Shown: in pieces, positions 28,380 to 43,855 of the stretch | Layout of the letters: each line of letters opens with the position of its first letter | Position numbering within the stretch: the stretch's first letter is position 1 | Assembly: GCA_963728445.1 (NCBI GenBank) | Contig: CAVSJO010000004.1 | Span: forward strand, 564,116 to 628,115 | DNA: 64,000 bases | Direction: 5' to 3' | Origin: CAVSJO01 sp963728445 | GTDB lineage: Bacteria > Gemmatimonadota > Gemmatimonadetes > Longimicrobiales > RSA9 | Notes under the pieces: generated by a model | What the model was told of the DNA's origin: nothing | The model's database searches: none | What the model saw: the letters and a program-made list of their open reading frames with translations, nothing else | Position numbers and translations under genes: made by a program

Positions 28380-28979
28380 TCAGGCCGCGGTCTCGGCCGG
28401 ACCCGGGATGTCCTTCCCGCCGACCACGACGGGCGTCTGGCCCCGGAACGGCATGCCCATCTCCCGTAGAAGGGCGAGGGCCTCGTCATCCCGATCCGTG
28501 GTCGTGACGATCACGATGTCCATGCCATGGACCTGGAGGACCGAATCGTAGTCGATCTCCGGGAAGATCATCTGCTCCTTGACGCCGAGCGTGAAGTTGC
28601 CGCGCCCGTCGAACGCCCGCGTCCCCAGCCCGCGGAAGTCGCGGACCCGGGGGATGGCGACGTTGATGAGCCGGTCCAGGAACTCGTACATCCGCTCCCG
28701 TCGCAGCGTCACCTTCACGCCAATGGGCATGCCGGCCCGCAGGCCGAAGTTGGAGATGGCCTTCTTGGCCCGCGTCACCACCGGCTTCTGTCCGGTGATG
28801 GTGCCGATCTCCTCGACGACGGACTCCAGCAGCTTCGGGTTCTTCGGCGCCTCTCCAACCCCCACGTTGACGACGACCTTCTCGATGCGGGGCACCCGGT
28901 ACGGGTTGTCGAACCCGAACTCGTCCTGCAACCGGGGTCGGACCCGCTCCTCGTAATGGACCTGCAGTCTCGGCTTCAT
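28380..28979 (-). CDS. rplE: 50S ribosomal protein L5
   Basis: 199 aa, slightly long because of about 15 added C-terminal residues. Core motifs are NPYRVPRIEKVVVNVGVGEA, ITGQKPVVTRAKKAISNFGLRAGMPIG and VRDFRGL, and the terminal LREMGMPF. L5 binds 5S rRNA and contacts P-site tRNA and S13. Confidence 0.97.
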   Translation of the reverse strand: MKPRLQVHYEERVRPRLQDEFGFDNPYRVPRIEKVVVNVGVGEAPKNPKLLESVVEEIGTITGQKPVVTRAKKAISNFGLRAGMPIGVKVTLRRERMYEFLDRLINVAIPRVRDFRGLGTRAFDGRGNFTLGVKEQMIFPEIDYDSVLQVHGMDIVIVTTTDRDDEALALLREMGMPFRGQTPVVVGGKDIPGPAETAA

Positions 28980-28990
28980 CGTCGTCTCGC

Positions 28991-29383
28991 TCAGTCGCGC
29001 GTCTTCGGAATCGGGTTGCCGCTCTTCACGGAAACCCGCTCCTTCGTCCCGTCCTCTTCGAGCCGTGCCCGTGTCCGGGTCGGCTCGCCGCTCGACGGGT
29101 CGATCAGCATCACATTGGAAGCGTGGATCGGGGATTCGAAGCTCACGATCCCGCCTTCGGGGTTCTGTTCCGACGGCCGCTGGTGGCGCTTGCGCACGTT
29201 CACGCCCTCGACCACCACCCGGTTCTCCTCCGGCAGCACGCGCAGCACGGTACCCTCCGTGCCCGCGAAGTTCCCCCGGATGACCCGGACGTGGTCGCCC
29301 CGGCGCACGTGCATGCGCTGCCGGTGCTTCGGCTTGATCTCCTTGCGGGCGCCTCGCCCGCTTCCCATCCTGCGACCCGGCAT
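28991..29383 (-). CDS. rplX: 50S ribosomal protein L24
   Basis: 130 aa. The KOW motif is in HVRRGDHVRVIRGNFAGTEGTVLRVLPEENRVVVEGVNVRKRHQRP, typical of L24, with GGIVSFESPIHASNVML after it. N-terminal (about 20 residues, basic) and C-terminal (about 25 residues) extensions make it longer than the usual 105 aa. The true start might be a later methionine (MGSGRG or MHVRRG). One base separates it from rplN. Confidence 0.94.
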   Translation of the reverse strand: MPGRRMGSGRGARKEIKPKHRQRMHVRRGDHVRVIRGNFAGTEGTVLRVLPEENRVVVEGVNVRKRHQRPSEQNPEGGIVSFESPIHASNVMLIDPSSGEPTRTRARLEEDGTKERVSVKSGNPIPKTRD

Positions 29384-29384
29384 G

Positions 29385-29753
29385 TCAGATCACCTCCGGC
29401 GCCAGCGAGACGATCTTCATGAACCGCTTCTCGCGCAGCTCCCGGCCGACCGGGCCGAAGATGCGCGTCGCGCGCGGCTCGCCGGCATCGTTGATGATGA
29501 CGGCGGCGTTGTCGTCGAAGCGGATGTATGAGCCGTCCTTGCGGCGCATTTCCTTTGCCGTGCGGACGACGACCGCCTTCGCGACCTCGCCCTTCTTCAC
29601 CGTTCCGTTGGGCAGCGCGTCCTTCACCGCGACGACGATGATGTCGCCGACGCGGGCGTAGCGCCGTCCCGACCCGCCGAGGACCCGGATGCACTTGGCC
29701 TTCTTGGCACCCGAGTTGTCGGCGATCCGGATCATGGATTCCTGCTGGATCAT
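29385..29753 (-). CDS. rplN: 50S ribosomal protein L14
   Basis: 122 aa, MIQQESMIRIADNSGAKKAKCIRVLGGS at the start and RIFGPVGRELREKRFMKIVSLAPEV at the end, both nearly invariant in bacteria. L14 is the docking site for ribosome silencing factor RsfS. A longer open frame upstream crosses rpsQ and is rejected. Confidence 0.98.
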   Translation of the reverse strand: MIQQESMIRIADNSGAKKAKCIRVLGGSGRRYARVGDIIVVAVKDALPNGTVKKGEVAKAVVVRTAKEMRRKDGSYIRFDDNAAVIINDAGEPRATRIFGPVGRELREKRFMKIVSLAPEVI

Positions 29754-29760
29754 GCTCGCC

Positions 29761-30027
29761 TCACTGCGCCGTCTCGAGGATCTCGAGCAGCCGCCACCGC
29801 TTGGTCTTCGACAGCGGCCGGGTCTCCTCGATGCGCACCCTGTCCCCCACGTGTGCCTCGTTCTGCTCGTCGTGGGCATGGAACTTCGAGGTACGGACGA
29901 TCTGCTTGCCGTACATCCGATGCGTCACCCGACGCTCCACGGCCACCACGACCGTCTTGTCCATGGCGTCGCTGATCACGCGCCCGACGCGCTGCTTGCG
30001 ACGTCCCGTCTCCTGCTGCTCCGCCAT
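29761..30027 (-). CDS. rpsQ: 30S ribosomal protein S17
   Basis: 88 aa from the ATG at 30027. An OB-fold with RVGRVISDAMDKTVVVAVERRVTHRMYGK, then HVGDRVRIEETRPLSKTKRWRLLEIL, identifies S17. An upstream in-frame ATG four codons earlier is possible. Seven- to eight-base gaps flank it on both sides. Confidence 0.96.
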   Translation of the reverse strand: MAEQQETGRRKQRVGRVISDAMDKTVVVAVERRVTHRMYGKQIVRTSKFHAHDEQNEAHVGDRVRIEETRPLSKTKRWRLLEILETAQ

Positions 30028-30035
30028 CTCTCGCC

Positions 30036-30242
30036 TCACCCGTTGGGCTGACCCGCGAGCTCGCGCTCGCGCAGGATCGTCTTCATCCGCGCCAGGTCAC
30101 GCCGCAGCACGGAGATGAGCGCCGGATTCTCCAGCGGCTGTGTCGCCCCGCGGAAGCGGAGGCGAAACAGCTCCTCCTGGACCGAATCGATGCGGTCGGC
30201 GATTTCCTCGTCTGTCATGTCGCGGATCTCGGTCGGCTTCAC
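30036..30242 (-). CDS. rpmC: 50S ribosomal protein L29
   Basis: 68 aa from a GTG start at 30242. VKPTEIRDMTDEEIADRI, QEELFRLRFRGATQPLENPALI and RRDLARMKTILRERE fit the two-helix L29 fold at the exit tunnel. The GTG overlaps the rplP stop (GTGA). The frame is open further upstream but that part lies inside rplP in another frame. Confidence 0.95.
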   Translation of the reverse strand: MKPTEIRDMTDEEIADRIDSVQEELFRLRFRGATQPLENPALISVLRRDLARMKTILRERELAGQPNG

Positions 30243-30658
30243 TCGGCACCTCCCTCGCGCTGGATGAAGCGGGTCTTGACCGGCAGCTTCGCCGCGGCGA
30301 GCTCGAACGCCCGACGGGCGATCTCCTCGGTGACCCCCTCCAGCTCGAACATCACCCGGCCCGGCTTCACAACGGCGACCCACAGCTCGGGATTGCCCTT
30401 CCCCTTGCCCATGCGGGTCTCGGCCGGCTTCTTCGTCACCGGCTTGTCCGGGAAGATGCGGATCCAGACCTTCCCGCCGCGCTTGATGTGCCGCGTCATG
30501 GCGACACGGGCCGCTTCGATCTGCCGGCTCGAAATCCACGCCGGCTCCAGCGACTGCAGCCCGTAGTCCCCGAAGGACACGCTGCTGCCGCGATGGGCCG
30601 CGCCCCGCATCCGGCCCTTGAACCGCTTCCTGTATTTGACACGCTTCGGCGCTAGCAT
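30239..30658 (-). CDS. rplP: 50S ribosomal protein L16
   Basis: 139 aa. MLAPKRVKYRKRFKGRMRG and the GDYGLQSLEPAWISSRQIEAAR block, plus KGKGNPELWVAVVKPGRVMFE, are typical of L16, which helps shape the A-site tRNA channel. The central arginine hydroxylated in E. coli lies in the MGKGKGNP region. Confidence 0.98.
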   Translation of the reverse strand: MLAPKRVKYRKRFKGRMRGAAHRGSSVSFGDYGLQSLEPAWISSRQIEAARVAMTRHIKRGGKVWIRIFPDKPVTKKPAETRMGKGKGNPELWVAVVKPGRVMFELEGVTEEIARRAFELAAAKLPVKTRFIQREGGAE

Positions 30659-30726
30659 TCTTCCCGCCCCTGCCTAAGCCTTAGAGCTTCCGTCCGTGAT
30701 TCGGTCGCGAGAGGTCCCGGAGGACG

Positions 30727-31389
30727 TCACGAACCGGTGGAGTAGGTGCGTCCGCCGCGGGCGTCCTCGACGATCTCGCCCTTGAAGATCCACACCTTCA
30801 CGCCGATCGTGCCGTACGTCGTCTTCGCCGTGGACAGCGCGTAGTCGATGTCGGCCCGCAGCGTGTGCAGCGGAACCCGCCCCTCGTGGTAGCCCTCCTG
30901 GCGCGCGATCTCCGCACCGCCCAGTCGGCCACCGCACTTGATCTTGATGCCCTCCGCCCCGCCCCGCATGGCGCCCTGCACCGCGCGCTTCATGGCGCGG
31001 CGGAACGAGATCCGCTGCGTGAGCTGGTGGGCGACGTTGTCCGCCACGAGCTGGGCGTCCAGCTCCGGCCGCTTGATCTCCTCGACGTTGATGGAGACCT
31101 CACTCTTCGTCAGATGGGCCAGCTCGTCCCGCAGCTTGTCCACCTCCGAGCCGCGCTTGCCGATCACGACCCCCGGCCGACCCGTGTGGATCGTTACCAC
31201 GATCTTCTGCGGCTTGCGGTCGATCTCCACCGACGAAACCGCCGCGTGTCCGAGGCGGCGGTGCAGATAGCGGCGGATCGTCTCGTCCTCGCGGAGTAGA
31301 TCCTTGAAATTGCGCTCGGCGTACCAGCGCGATTTCCACGGCTTGATGATCCCGAGCCGGAACCCTGTCGGATGCGTCTTCTGTCCCAT
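30727..31389 (-). CDS. rpsC: 30S ribosomal protein S3
   Basis: 220 aa. MGQKTHPTGFRLGIIKPWKSRWYA, the KH-domain GRPGVVIGKRGSEVDKLRDEL and GRLGGAEIARQEGYHEGRVPLHTLRADIDY identify S3, which lines the mRNA entry tunnel. The 68-bp gap to rplP holds no recognised element. The start is two bases after the rplV stop. Confidence 0.98.
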   Translation of the reverse strand: MGQKTHPTGFRLGIIKPWKSRWYAERNFKDLLREDETIRRYLHRRLGHAAVSSVEIDRKPQKIVVTIHTGRPGVVIGKRGSEVDKLRDELAHLTKSEVSINVEEIKRPELDAQLVADNVAHQLTQRISFRRAMKRAVQGAMRGGAEGIKIKCGGRLGGAEIARQEGYHEGRVPLHTLRADIDYALSTAKTTYGTIGVKVWIFKGEIVEDARGGRTYSTGS

Positions 31390-31391
31390 CC

Positions 31392-31742
31392 CTACTCCTT
31401 GCGATCGACGACGATCGTGACGTGGCTCATCGGCCGGTGGATCGGCGCGGCCCGGCCCATTGCGGCGGCCCGCCAGCGCTTCAGCCGCGGCCCCTCGTCC
31501 ACGTAGGCCTCCTTCACGAACAGCTCGTCCACGTCGACCATCTCGCCATCGCGGTCCGCCTTGTCGCGAGAGTTCGCGACGGCAGAACGCAGGGCCTTGT
31601 CGATAGGGCCGGCAGCCCGCTTCTTCGAATACTGCAGGATCGCATACGCCTCGTTGACGCTGCGGCCCCGGATCAGATCGATCACCAGGCGCATCTTGCG
31701 CGGGCTCTGCCGGATGTGCCGGCTGATCGCTCGAGCTTCCAT
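31392..31742 (-). CDS. rplV: 50S ribosomal protein L22
   Basis: 116 aa from ATG at 31742. MEARAISRHIRQSPRKMRLVIDLIRG, then LFVKEAYVDEGPRLKRWRAAAMGRAAPIHRPMSHVTIVV, whose beta-hairpin reaches into the exit tunnel (macrolide-resistance hot spot). No unusual change is apparent in the hairpin. Confidence 0.97.
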   Translation of the reverse strand: MEARAISRHIRQSPRKMRLVIDLIRGRSVNEAYAILQYSKKRAAGPIDKALRSAVANSRDKADRDGEMVDVDELFVKEAYVDEGPRLKRWRAAAMGRAAPIHRPMSHVTIVVDRKE

Positions 31743-31756
31743 GATGTCCTCCCGCC

Positions 31757-32041
31757 TCAGAACCGGGAGCGCTTGTCGGCGAGCTTGCCGCCGTGCCCGC
31801 GGAACAGCCGCGTCGGCGCGAACTCCCCGAGCTTGTGCCCGACCATGTTCTCCGACACGTACACCGGGATGAACTTGTTCCCGTTGTGCACGGCCAGCGT
31901 GTGGCCGACGAATTCGGGCGAGATCATCGAGGCGCGCGCCCACGTCTTGATCACCCGCCTGTCGTTGCGCGCGTTCATCTCCTGGATCTTCTTCAGGAGC
32001 TTCGGATCGATGTACGGGCCCTTCTTGAGAGATCGCGTCAT
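31757..32041 (-). CDS. rpsS: 30S ribosomal protein S19
   Basis: 94 aa, MTRSLKKGPYIDPKLLKKI and IKTWARASMISPEFVGHTLAVHNGNKFIPVYVSENMVGHKLGEFAPTR, near-universal S19 sequence. S19 forms the A-finger region of the 30S head together with S13. Confidence 0.98.
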   Translation of the reverse strand: MTRSLKKGPYIDPKLLKKIQEMNARNDRRVIKTWARASMISPEFVGHTLAVHNGNKFIPVYVSENMVGHKLGEFAPTRLFRGHGGKLADKRSRF

Positions 32042-32056
32042 GACTCGGCCTTCATG

Positions 32057-32896
32057 CTACTTGGTCGCCTTTCCGCGGCGCCGGCCCCGGACGATGTACT
32101 TGCTGGATTCCTTCTTGGACTTGCGTGTCTTCTTGCCCTCGCGCTTGCCCCACGGCGAGACGGGCGTGCGCCCGCCCGAGCTGCGGCCCTCGCCGCCGCC
32201 GAGGGGATGGTCGATCGGGTTCATGGCCACGCCGCGCACGTGCGGCCGGATGCCGCGCCAGCGCTTCGCGCCCGCCTTGCCGATGACCTGAAGCTCGTGA
32301 TCGACGTTGCCGACCTGGCCCACCGTCGCGACGCACTCGCGCCGGATCATGCGAACCTCCGTGGACGGCAGCCGGAGCGTCACGAACTCGCCCTCCTTCG
32401 CCACCACCTGAGCGCCCGTCCCGGCGGAGCGGACGATCTGTCCGCCCTTGCCCGGCTTGAGCTCCACGTTGTGGACCGTCGTGCCCAGCGGGATCTCTCC
32501 GACGGGCAGGCAGTTGCCCACCTGGATGTCGGAGCCCGATCCGCTCACGACCGTCGCGCCGGGCGCGAGGCCCCGCGGATGCAGGATGTAGCGCTTGTCT
32601 CCGTCCGCGTAGTGGATCAGCGCAATGTTCGCGGACCGGTTCGGGTCGTACTCGACGCCGGCCACGACACCCGGCACGCCGGTCTTGTCACGCCGGAAGT
32701 CGATGCGGCGGTACAGGCGCTTGTGGCCACCGCCCCGCCGGCGGGACGTGATGTGCCCCGAGTGATTGCGCCCCCCCGACTTGCGGACGGGCTCCGTCAG
32801 CGAACGCTCGGGCCCCTTCCGGGTGATCTCGTCGAAGTCGTTGACGGACCGGAAGCGGGTCCCGGGCGTCACCGGCTTGAACTTCTTGGTCGGCAT
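32057..32896 (-). CDS. rplB: 50S ribosomal protein L2
   Basis: 279 aa, full length. SGGRNHSGHITSRRRGGGHKRLYRRIDFRRDK and the C-terminal RPHVRGVAMNPIDHPLGGGEGRSSGGRTPVSPWGK loop, containing the histidine linked to peptidyl-transferase function in E. coli, are present. Three bases separate its start from rplW. Confidence 0.98.
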   Translation of the reverse strand: MPTKKFKPVTPGTRFRSVNDFDEITRKGPERSLTEPVRKSGGRNHSGHITSRRRGGGHKRLYRRIDFRRDKTGVPGVVAGVEYDPNRSANIALIHYADGDKRYILHPRGLAPGATVVSGSGSDIQVGNCLPVGEIPLGTTVHNVELKPGKGGQIVRSAGTGAQVVAKEGEFVTLRLPSTEVRMIRRECVATVGQVGNVDHELQVIGKAGAKRWRGIRPHVRGVAMNPIDHPLGGGEGRSSGGRTPVSPWGKREGKKTRKSKKESSKYIVRGRRRGKATK

Positions 32897-32899
32897 CGC

Positions 32900-33190
32900 T
32901 CAGACCCCCTCGTAGACGTCGATCCGCTCGCCCTCGGCGAGGGTGACGATCGCCTTCTTGTAGGCGGCGCGGCGGCCGGTGCTCCGCCCCACGCGCCGCA
33001 GCTTGCCACGGTAGTTCATGGTCCGCACGCCGGCGACGTGCACGTCGAAGAGGTGCTCGACGGCGCTGCGGATCTCGATCTTGTTGGCGTCCCTGGCCAC
33101 GATGAACGCGAAGGCGTTCATCTCGTCCGCCATGAGGGTGGACGCCTCGGTCACCACGGGCCGGATGATGATCTCGCGCGGACTACGCAT
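32900..33190 (-). CDS. rplW: 50S ribosomal protein L23
   Basis: 96 aa. IIIRPVVTEASTLMADEMNAFAF, KIEIRSAVEHLFDVHVAGVRTMNYRGK and VTLAEGERIDVYEGV match L23, the docking site for trigger factor and SRP at the exit tunnel. Its start lies inside the last codons of rplD (8-nt overlap). Confidence 0.97.
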   Translation of the reverse strand: MRSPREIIIRPVVTEASTLMADEMNAFAFIVARDANKIEIRSAVEHLFDVHVAGVRTMNYRGKLRRVGRSTGRRAAYKKAIVTLAEGERIDVYEGV

Positions 33191-33836
33191 GGGCCACCTC
33201 CCGCGCCCGCTCGAGCGCCGGCTCCTCGATGATCACCGTGTCGGCCCAGAGCACGTCGTACGCCGACTCCTCCCCGAACGGCCGGACCTGTACGCCCGAC
33301 AGGTTGCGGACGGAGAGGTAGACGTCCGTGCGGGCGCTCTCGGTGAGGAGAAGGACGTTGCCCTTCGCCCCGACGCGCTCCAGCAGCCCGACCACCGTCT
33401 TCGTCTTCGGCCCGTCCAGCTCCAGCGGCTGGATGATGACCACCCCGCCGTCCTGCGCCCGGACGTTGTACGCCGAGCGGCGGGCCAGCCACTTCAGCTT
33501 GCGCGGCAGCTTCTGCGTGAAGTTCCGCTCCGCCCTGGGGCCGAATACGGACCCGCCGCCCCGCCACTGGGCGGCGCGGATGGAGCCCTGGCGGGCCCGA
33601 CCCGTCCCCTTCTGGCGCCAGGGCTTGCTGTTGCCGCCGCTCACGTAGCGCCGCGTCTTCGTCGACGACGTCGCCTGTCGGCGGTTGGCGAGCATCGCCT
33701 TCACCGTCTGGTACATGGCGGCCTCGTGGACGACGCCGTCGAAGAGCTCGACCGGCAGATCCCGATCGCCGCTCTTCTCCCCGTCGGCCGAATAGACGGC
33801 CGCCTTCATGCTCTCACTCTTCGTCTTCGCGGCCAT
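33183..33836 (-). CDS. rplD: 50S ribosomal protein L4
   Basis: 217 aa. YQTVKAMLANRRQATSSTKTRRYVSGGNSKPWRQKGTGRARQGSIRAAQWRGGGSVFGP is the tunnel-lining loop, and VVIIQPLELDGPKTKTVVGLLE the globular core. In E. coli L4 represses its own S10 operon through a leader before rpsJ. Here rpsJ follows tuf after only 16 bp, so that leader cannot exist in the same form. Confidence 0.97.
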   Translation of the reverse strand: MAAKTKSESMKAAVYSADGEKSGDRDLPVELFDGVVHEAAMYQTVKAMLANRRQATSSTKTRRYVSGGNSKPWRQKGTGRARQGSIRAAQWRGGGSVFGPRAERNFTQKLPRKLKWLARRSAYNVRAQDGGVVIIQPLELDGPKTKTVVGLLERVGAKGNVLLLTESARTDVYLSVRNLSGVQVRPFGEESAYDVLWADTVIIEEPALERAREVAHA

Positions 33837-33838
33837 CG

Positions 33839-34459
33839 TCACGCCTTCCGGATCGTCACCAGGCTGTTGCGGGCGCCGGGCACGGGCCCACGCACGAACA
33901 CCAGGTTCTTCTCGGCATCCACCTTGACGACGCTCACGCTGCGGAGCGTCTGCTTCTGACTGCCCATCTGGCCGGGCATCTTCTTCCCCTTGATGACGCG
34001 GGACGGGTTCGTCCCGGGACCGAGGGTGCCGGGGGTCCGCGCCTTCGGATGTCCGTGGGAACCCGGGCGACCGGTGAAGCCATGACGCTTCACGACCCCC
34101 TGGAAGCCGCGGCCCTTCGTGGTGCCCGTCACGATGACGCGGTCGCCCGCCTCGAACTGGCCCACGTCGAGGGACTGGCCGAGCTCGTAGCTCGACACGT
34201 CCTCCATCCGGAACTCGCGCAGCTGCGCGGGCGCGCCGTCGAGGCCCGCCTTCGCGGCATGCCCCAGCTCCGCCCGCGTCGAGCGCTTGGCCTTCTTCGC
34301 GCCCCACGCGAGCTGCACCGCGACGTAGCCGTCACTGTCCTCGGTCTTCACCTGTGTGACGGTGCAGGGACCGGCCTCGATGACGGTGACGGGCACGGTC
34401 TCGCCCGTCTCTCCGAACACCTGCGTCATCCCCAGCTTCCGTCCGATGATCGCTGCCAT
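33839..34459 (-). CDS. rplC: 50S ribosomal protein L3
   Basis: 206 aa from ATG at 34459. MAAIIGRKLGMTQVFGETGETVPVTVIEAGPC, GFQGVVKRHGFTGRPGSHGHPKARTPGTLGPGTNPSRVIKGKKMPGQMG near the peptidyl-transferase centre, and VVKVDAEKNLVFVRGPVPGARNSLV are all typical. The conserved Gln modified by PrmB lies in the GQMG segment. Confidence 0.98.
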   Translation of the reverse strand: MAAIIGRKLGMTQVFGETGETVPVTVIEAGPCTVTQVKTEDSDGYVAVQLAWGAKKAKRSTRAELGHAAKAGLDGAPAQLREFRMEDVSSYELGQSLDVGQFEAGDRVIVTGTTKGRGFQGVVKRHGFTGRPGSHGHPKARTPGTLGPGTNPSRVIKGKKMPGQMGSQKQTLRSVSVVKVDAEKNLVFVRGPVPGARNSLVTIRKA

Positions 34460-34472
34460 GATGTCCCGCGTC

Positions 34473-34784
34473 CTAGTCAACCTTGATCTCGACGTCCACA
34501 CCGGCCGGAAGATCCAGCTTGGTGAGCGCGTCGATGGTCTGCGGCCGGGAGTCCATGATGTCGATGACGCGCTTGTGCGTCTTCAACTCGAACTGTTCCC
34601 GGCTCTTCTTGTCGACGTGCGGCGAGCGCAGCACAGTCCACCGCTGCGTCCGCGTCGGGAGCGGGATCGGCCCGCTGATCCGTGCCCCCGTCTTCTCCGC
34701 GGTGCGGACAATGTCCGACGCCGTCTGATCGATGACGGCGTGGTCGAACGCCTTCAGCCGAATCCGGATCTTTCCACCGGCCAT
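34473..34784 (-). CDS. rpsJ: 30S ribosomal protein S10 (NusE)
   Basis: 103 aa from ATG at 34784. KIRIRLKAFDHAVIDQTASDIVRTAEKTGARISGPIPLPT and SPHVDKKSREQFELKTHKRVIDI are diagnostic. S10 also serves as NusE, binding NusB in rRNA antitermination and NusG. It follows tuf copy 1 by 16 bp, so the str and S10 groups are one transcription unit. Confidence 0.98.
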   Translation of the reverse strand: MAGGKIRIRLKAFDHAVIDQTASDIVRTAEKTGARISGPIPLPTRTQRWTVLRSPHVDKKSREQFELKTHKRVIDIMDSRPQTIDALTKLDLPAGVDVEIKVD

Positions 34785-34800
34785 GTTTGTCTCCGCCTGC

Positions 34801-35994
<1,194 letters not shown>

Positions 35995-36039
35995 TTTCCG
36001 TCTCCCTCGAGTCTCTCGTTCGCTGTCGCCGGGATCGCG

Positions 36040-38136
<2,097 letters not shown>

Positions 38137-38153
38137 CGTCTTCTTCTATCGAC

Positions 38154-38624
38154 TCACCACCGGTAATGCGCAAACGCCTTGTTGGCGTCCGCCATCCGGT
38201 GCACGTCGTCCTTCCGCTTGATTGCGCTGCCCTCGTTCCGCGATGCGGACAGCAGCTCGTTCGCAAGTCGCTCGGACATGGACTTCTCACCACGCCCACG
38301 CGAGAACATCACCAGCCATTTGAACGCCAGGGACTGCCGGCGCTCCGGCCGCACCTCCACCGGAACCTGGTACGTCGCGCCGCCGACCCGCCGGCTCTTC
38401 ACCTCGACGGACGGCTTCGCGTTGTTGACCGCCTGCTTGAAGACGTTCAGCGCGGGCTGCCCCGTCTTCTCCTCGATCATCCGCATGGCCTCGTAGAAGA
38501 TCCCCTCGGCCGTCGACTTCTTCCCGTCCTGCATCAGCGAGTTGATGAACTTGCTGACGGTCGTCGAGCCGTACTGGGGGTCCGGCGGGACCTCCCGCTT
38601 CACCGCACGCTGGCGTCTGCTCAT
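38154..38624 (-). CDS. rpsG: 30S ribosomal protein S7
   Basis: 156 aa. MSRRQRAVKREVPPDPQYGS, KFINSLMQDGKKSTAEGIFYEA and the beta-hairpin/C-terminal RKDDVHRMADANKAFAHYRW are typical. In E. coli S7 represses its operon from the rpsL-rpsG gap; here that gap is only 2 bp, so any regulation must use the leader upstream of rpsL or structure inside coding sequence. Confidence 0.98.
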   Translation of the reverse strand: MSRRQRAVKREVPPDPQYGSTTVSKFINSLMQDGKKSTAEGIFYEAMRMIEEKTGQPALNVFKQAVNNAKPSVEVKSRRVGGATYQVPVEVRPERRQSLAFKWLVMFSRGRGEKSMSERLANELLSASRNEGSAIKRKDDVHRMADANKAFAHYRW

Positions 38625-38626
38625 GA

Positions 38627-38998
<372 letters not shown>

Positions 38999-39026
38999 GC
39001 CTGGCCTGAGTCTCCGGTTCCCAGCG

Positions 39027-39079
39027 AAAAAACGCGGGGACGGTGTCGGTCCCCGCCGCGGCCGGTCAGAAGTGACCGG
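39027..39079 (-). promoter_or_regulatory. Attenuator-like leader of the str superoperon
   Basis: Between the promoter and rpsL, the minus-strand RNA first forms CCGGTCA-CUUC-UGACCGG (39062-39079, 7 bp), then GCGGGGAC-CGACACC-GUCCCCGC (39034-39056, 8 bp) followed by G and six U residues (39027-39032). The second is an intrinsic terminator placed 29 nt before the rpsL start codon, one of the few in the window with a true U tract. Placement inside the leader suggests premature termination control of ribosomal-protein genes; the ligand or protein is unknown. Confidence 0.6.
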
Positions 39080-39090
39080 ACAGACTTGAA

Positions 39091-39119
39091 AACTTAAAAG
39101 AGAGGCGGAGAACTGTCAA
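39091..39119 (-). promoter_or_regulatory. Promoter of the rpsL (str-S10-spc) superoperon
   Basis: TTGACA (39114-39119) on the minus strand, a 17-nt spacer and TAAGTT (39091-39096): a consensus -35 with a good -10. The region between is pyrimidine-rich. Predicted leader about 87 nt. A GC-palindrome array begins 9 nt upstream of the -35 box, so it occupies the place where UP elements normally lie. Confidence 0.8.
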
Positions 39120-39128
39120 CCCGAGACG

Positions 39129-39307
39129 CCGCCCGTTGGGCGGGGCACCGCGGCTGCGCCGCGGGGCACGGCCCGGAGGGCCGGGCACCGCCCGGGGGGC
39201 GGGGCACCGCCTGCGGCGGGGGTTCCGCCCTGCGGGCGGGGGCGGCGCGGCTGCGCCGGCGCCGCGTGGGCGCCCTGCGGGCGGGGTTCCGCCTTCGGCG
39301 GGGGGGA
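39129..39307. repeat. Array of GC-rich palindromes upstream of the str promoter
   Basis: About nine short inverted repeats stand head to tail, each a 5-9 bp GC stem with a 3-4 nt loop, for example CCGCCC-GTT-GGGCGG, CCGCGGC-TGC-GCCGCGG, CGGCCC-GGA-GGGCCG and CCGCC-TTC-GGCGG. They are joined by GGGGCACCG or GGGGTTCCG linkers with a period near 18-21 nt. The stems vary while their pairing is kept, as expected if structure is selected. No coding potential is credible. The same type of array lies upstream of tuf copy 2. Confidence 0.8.
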
Positions 39308-39410
39308 ATACCGTCGCGGCTGCCGGGGGAGCGGCCTTGCCGAACGCCGGTCCGCAAATGCGACGCGGCCCCGCGCCGAAAGGCGCGGAACCGCGAAGCG
39401 CATCCGTTTC

Positions 39411-39527
39411 CCCGCCCGGAGGGCGGAACCCCCACCCGGAGGGTGGTGCCCGGCCGAAGGCCGTGCCCGGCCCGAAAGGGCCGTGCCCCGCCGCAGGCGG
39501 TGCCCCGCGCGCCGGAGGCGCGCGGCG
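39411..39527. repeat. Opposite-orientation palindrome array after rpoC
   Basis: About six units of the same family in reverse orientation, for example CGCCC-GGA-GGGCG, CACCC-GGA-GGGTG, CGGCC-GAA-GGCCG, CGGCCC-GAAA-GGGCCG and CGCGCC-GGA-GGCGCG, with GTGCCC or GAACCC linkers, that is, the complements of the GGGCAC and GGGTTC linkers at 39129-39307. It starts directly after the rpoC stop codon, so the first stem could terminate rpoBC. The 100 bp between the two arrays (39308-39410) holds one further stem, CCGCGCC-GAAA-GGCGCGG, and no gene. Confidence 0.75.
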
Positions 39528-43847
<4,320 letters not shown>

Positions 43848-43855
43848 ATGCGTCC

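Noticed and set aside
39129..39307. CRISPR array interpretation of the repeated palindromes
   Set aside because: Repeat period is only 18-21 bp, there are no unique spacers of 30 or more bases and no cas genes; the units are variable palindromes.
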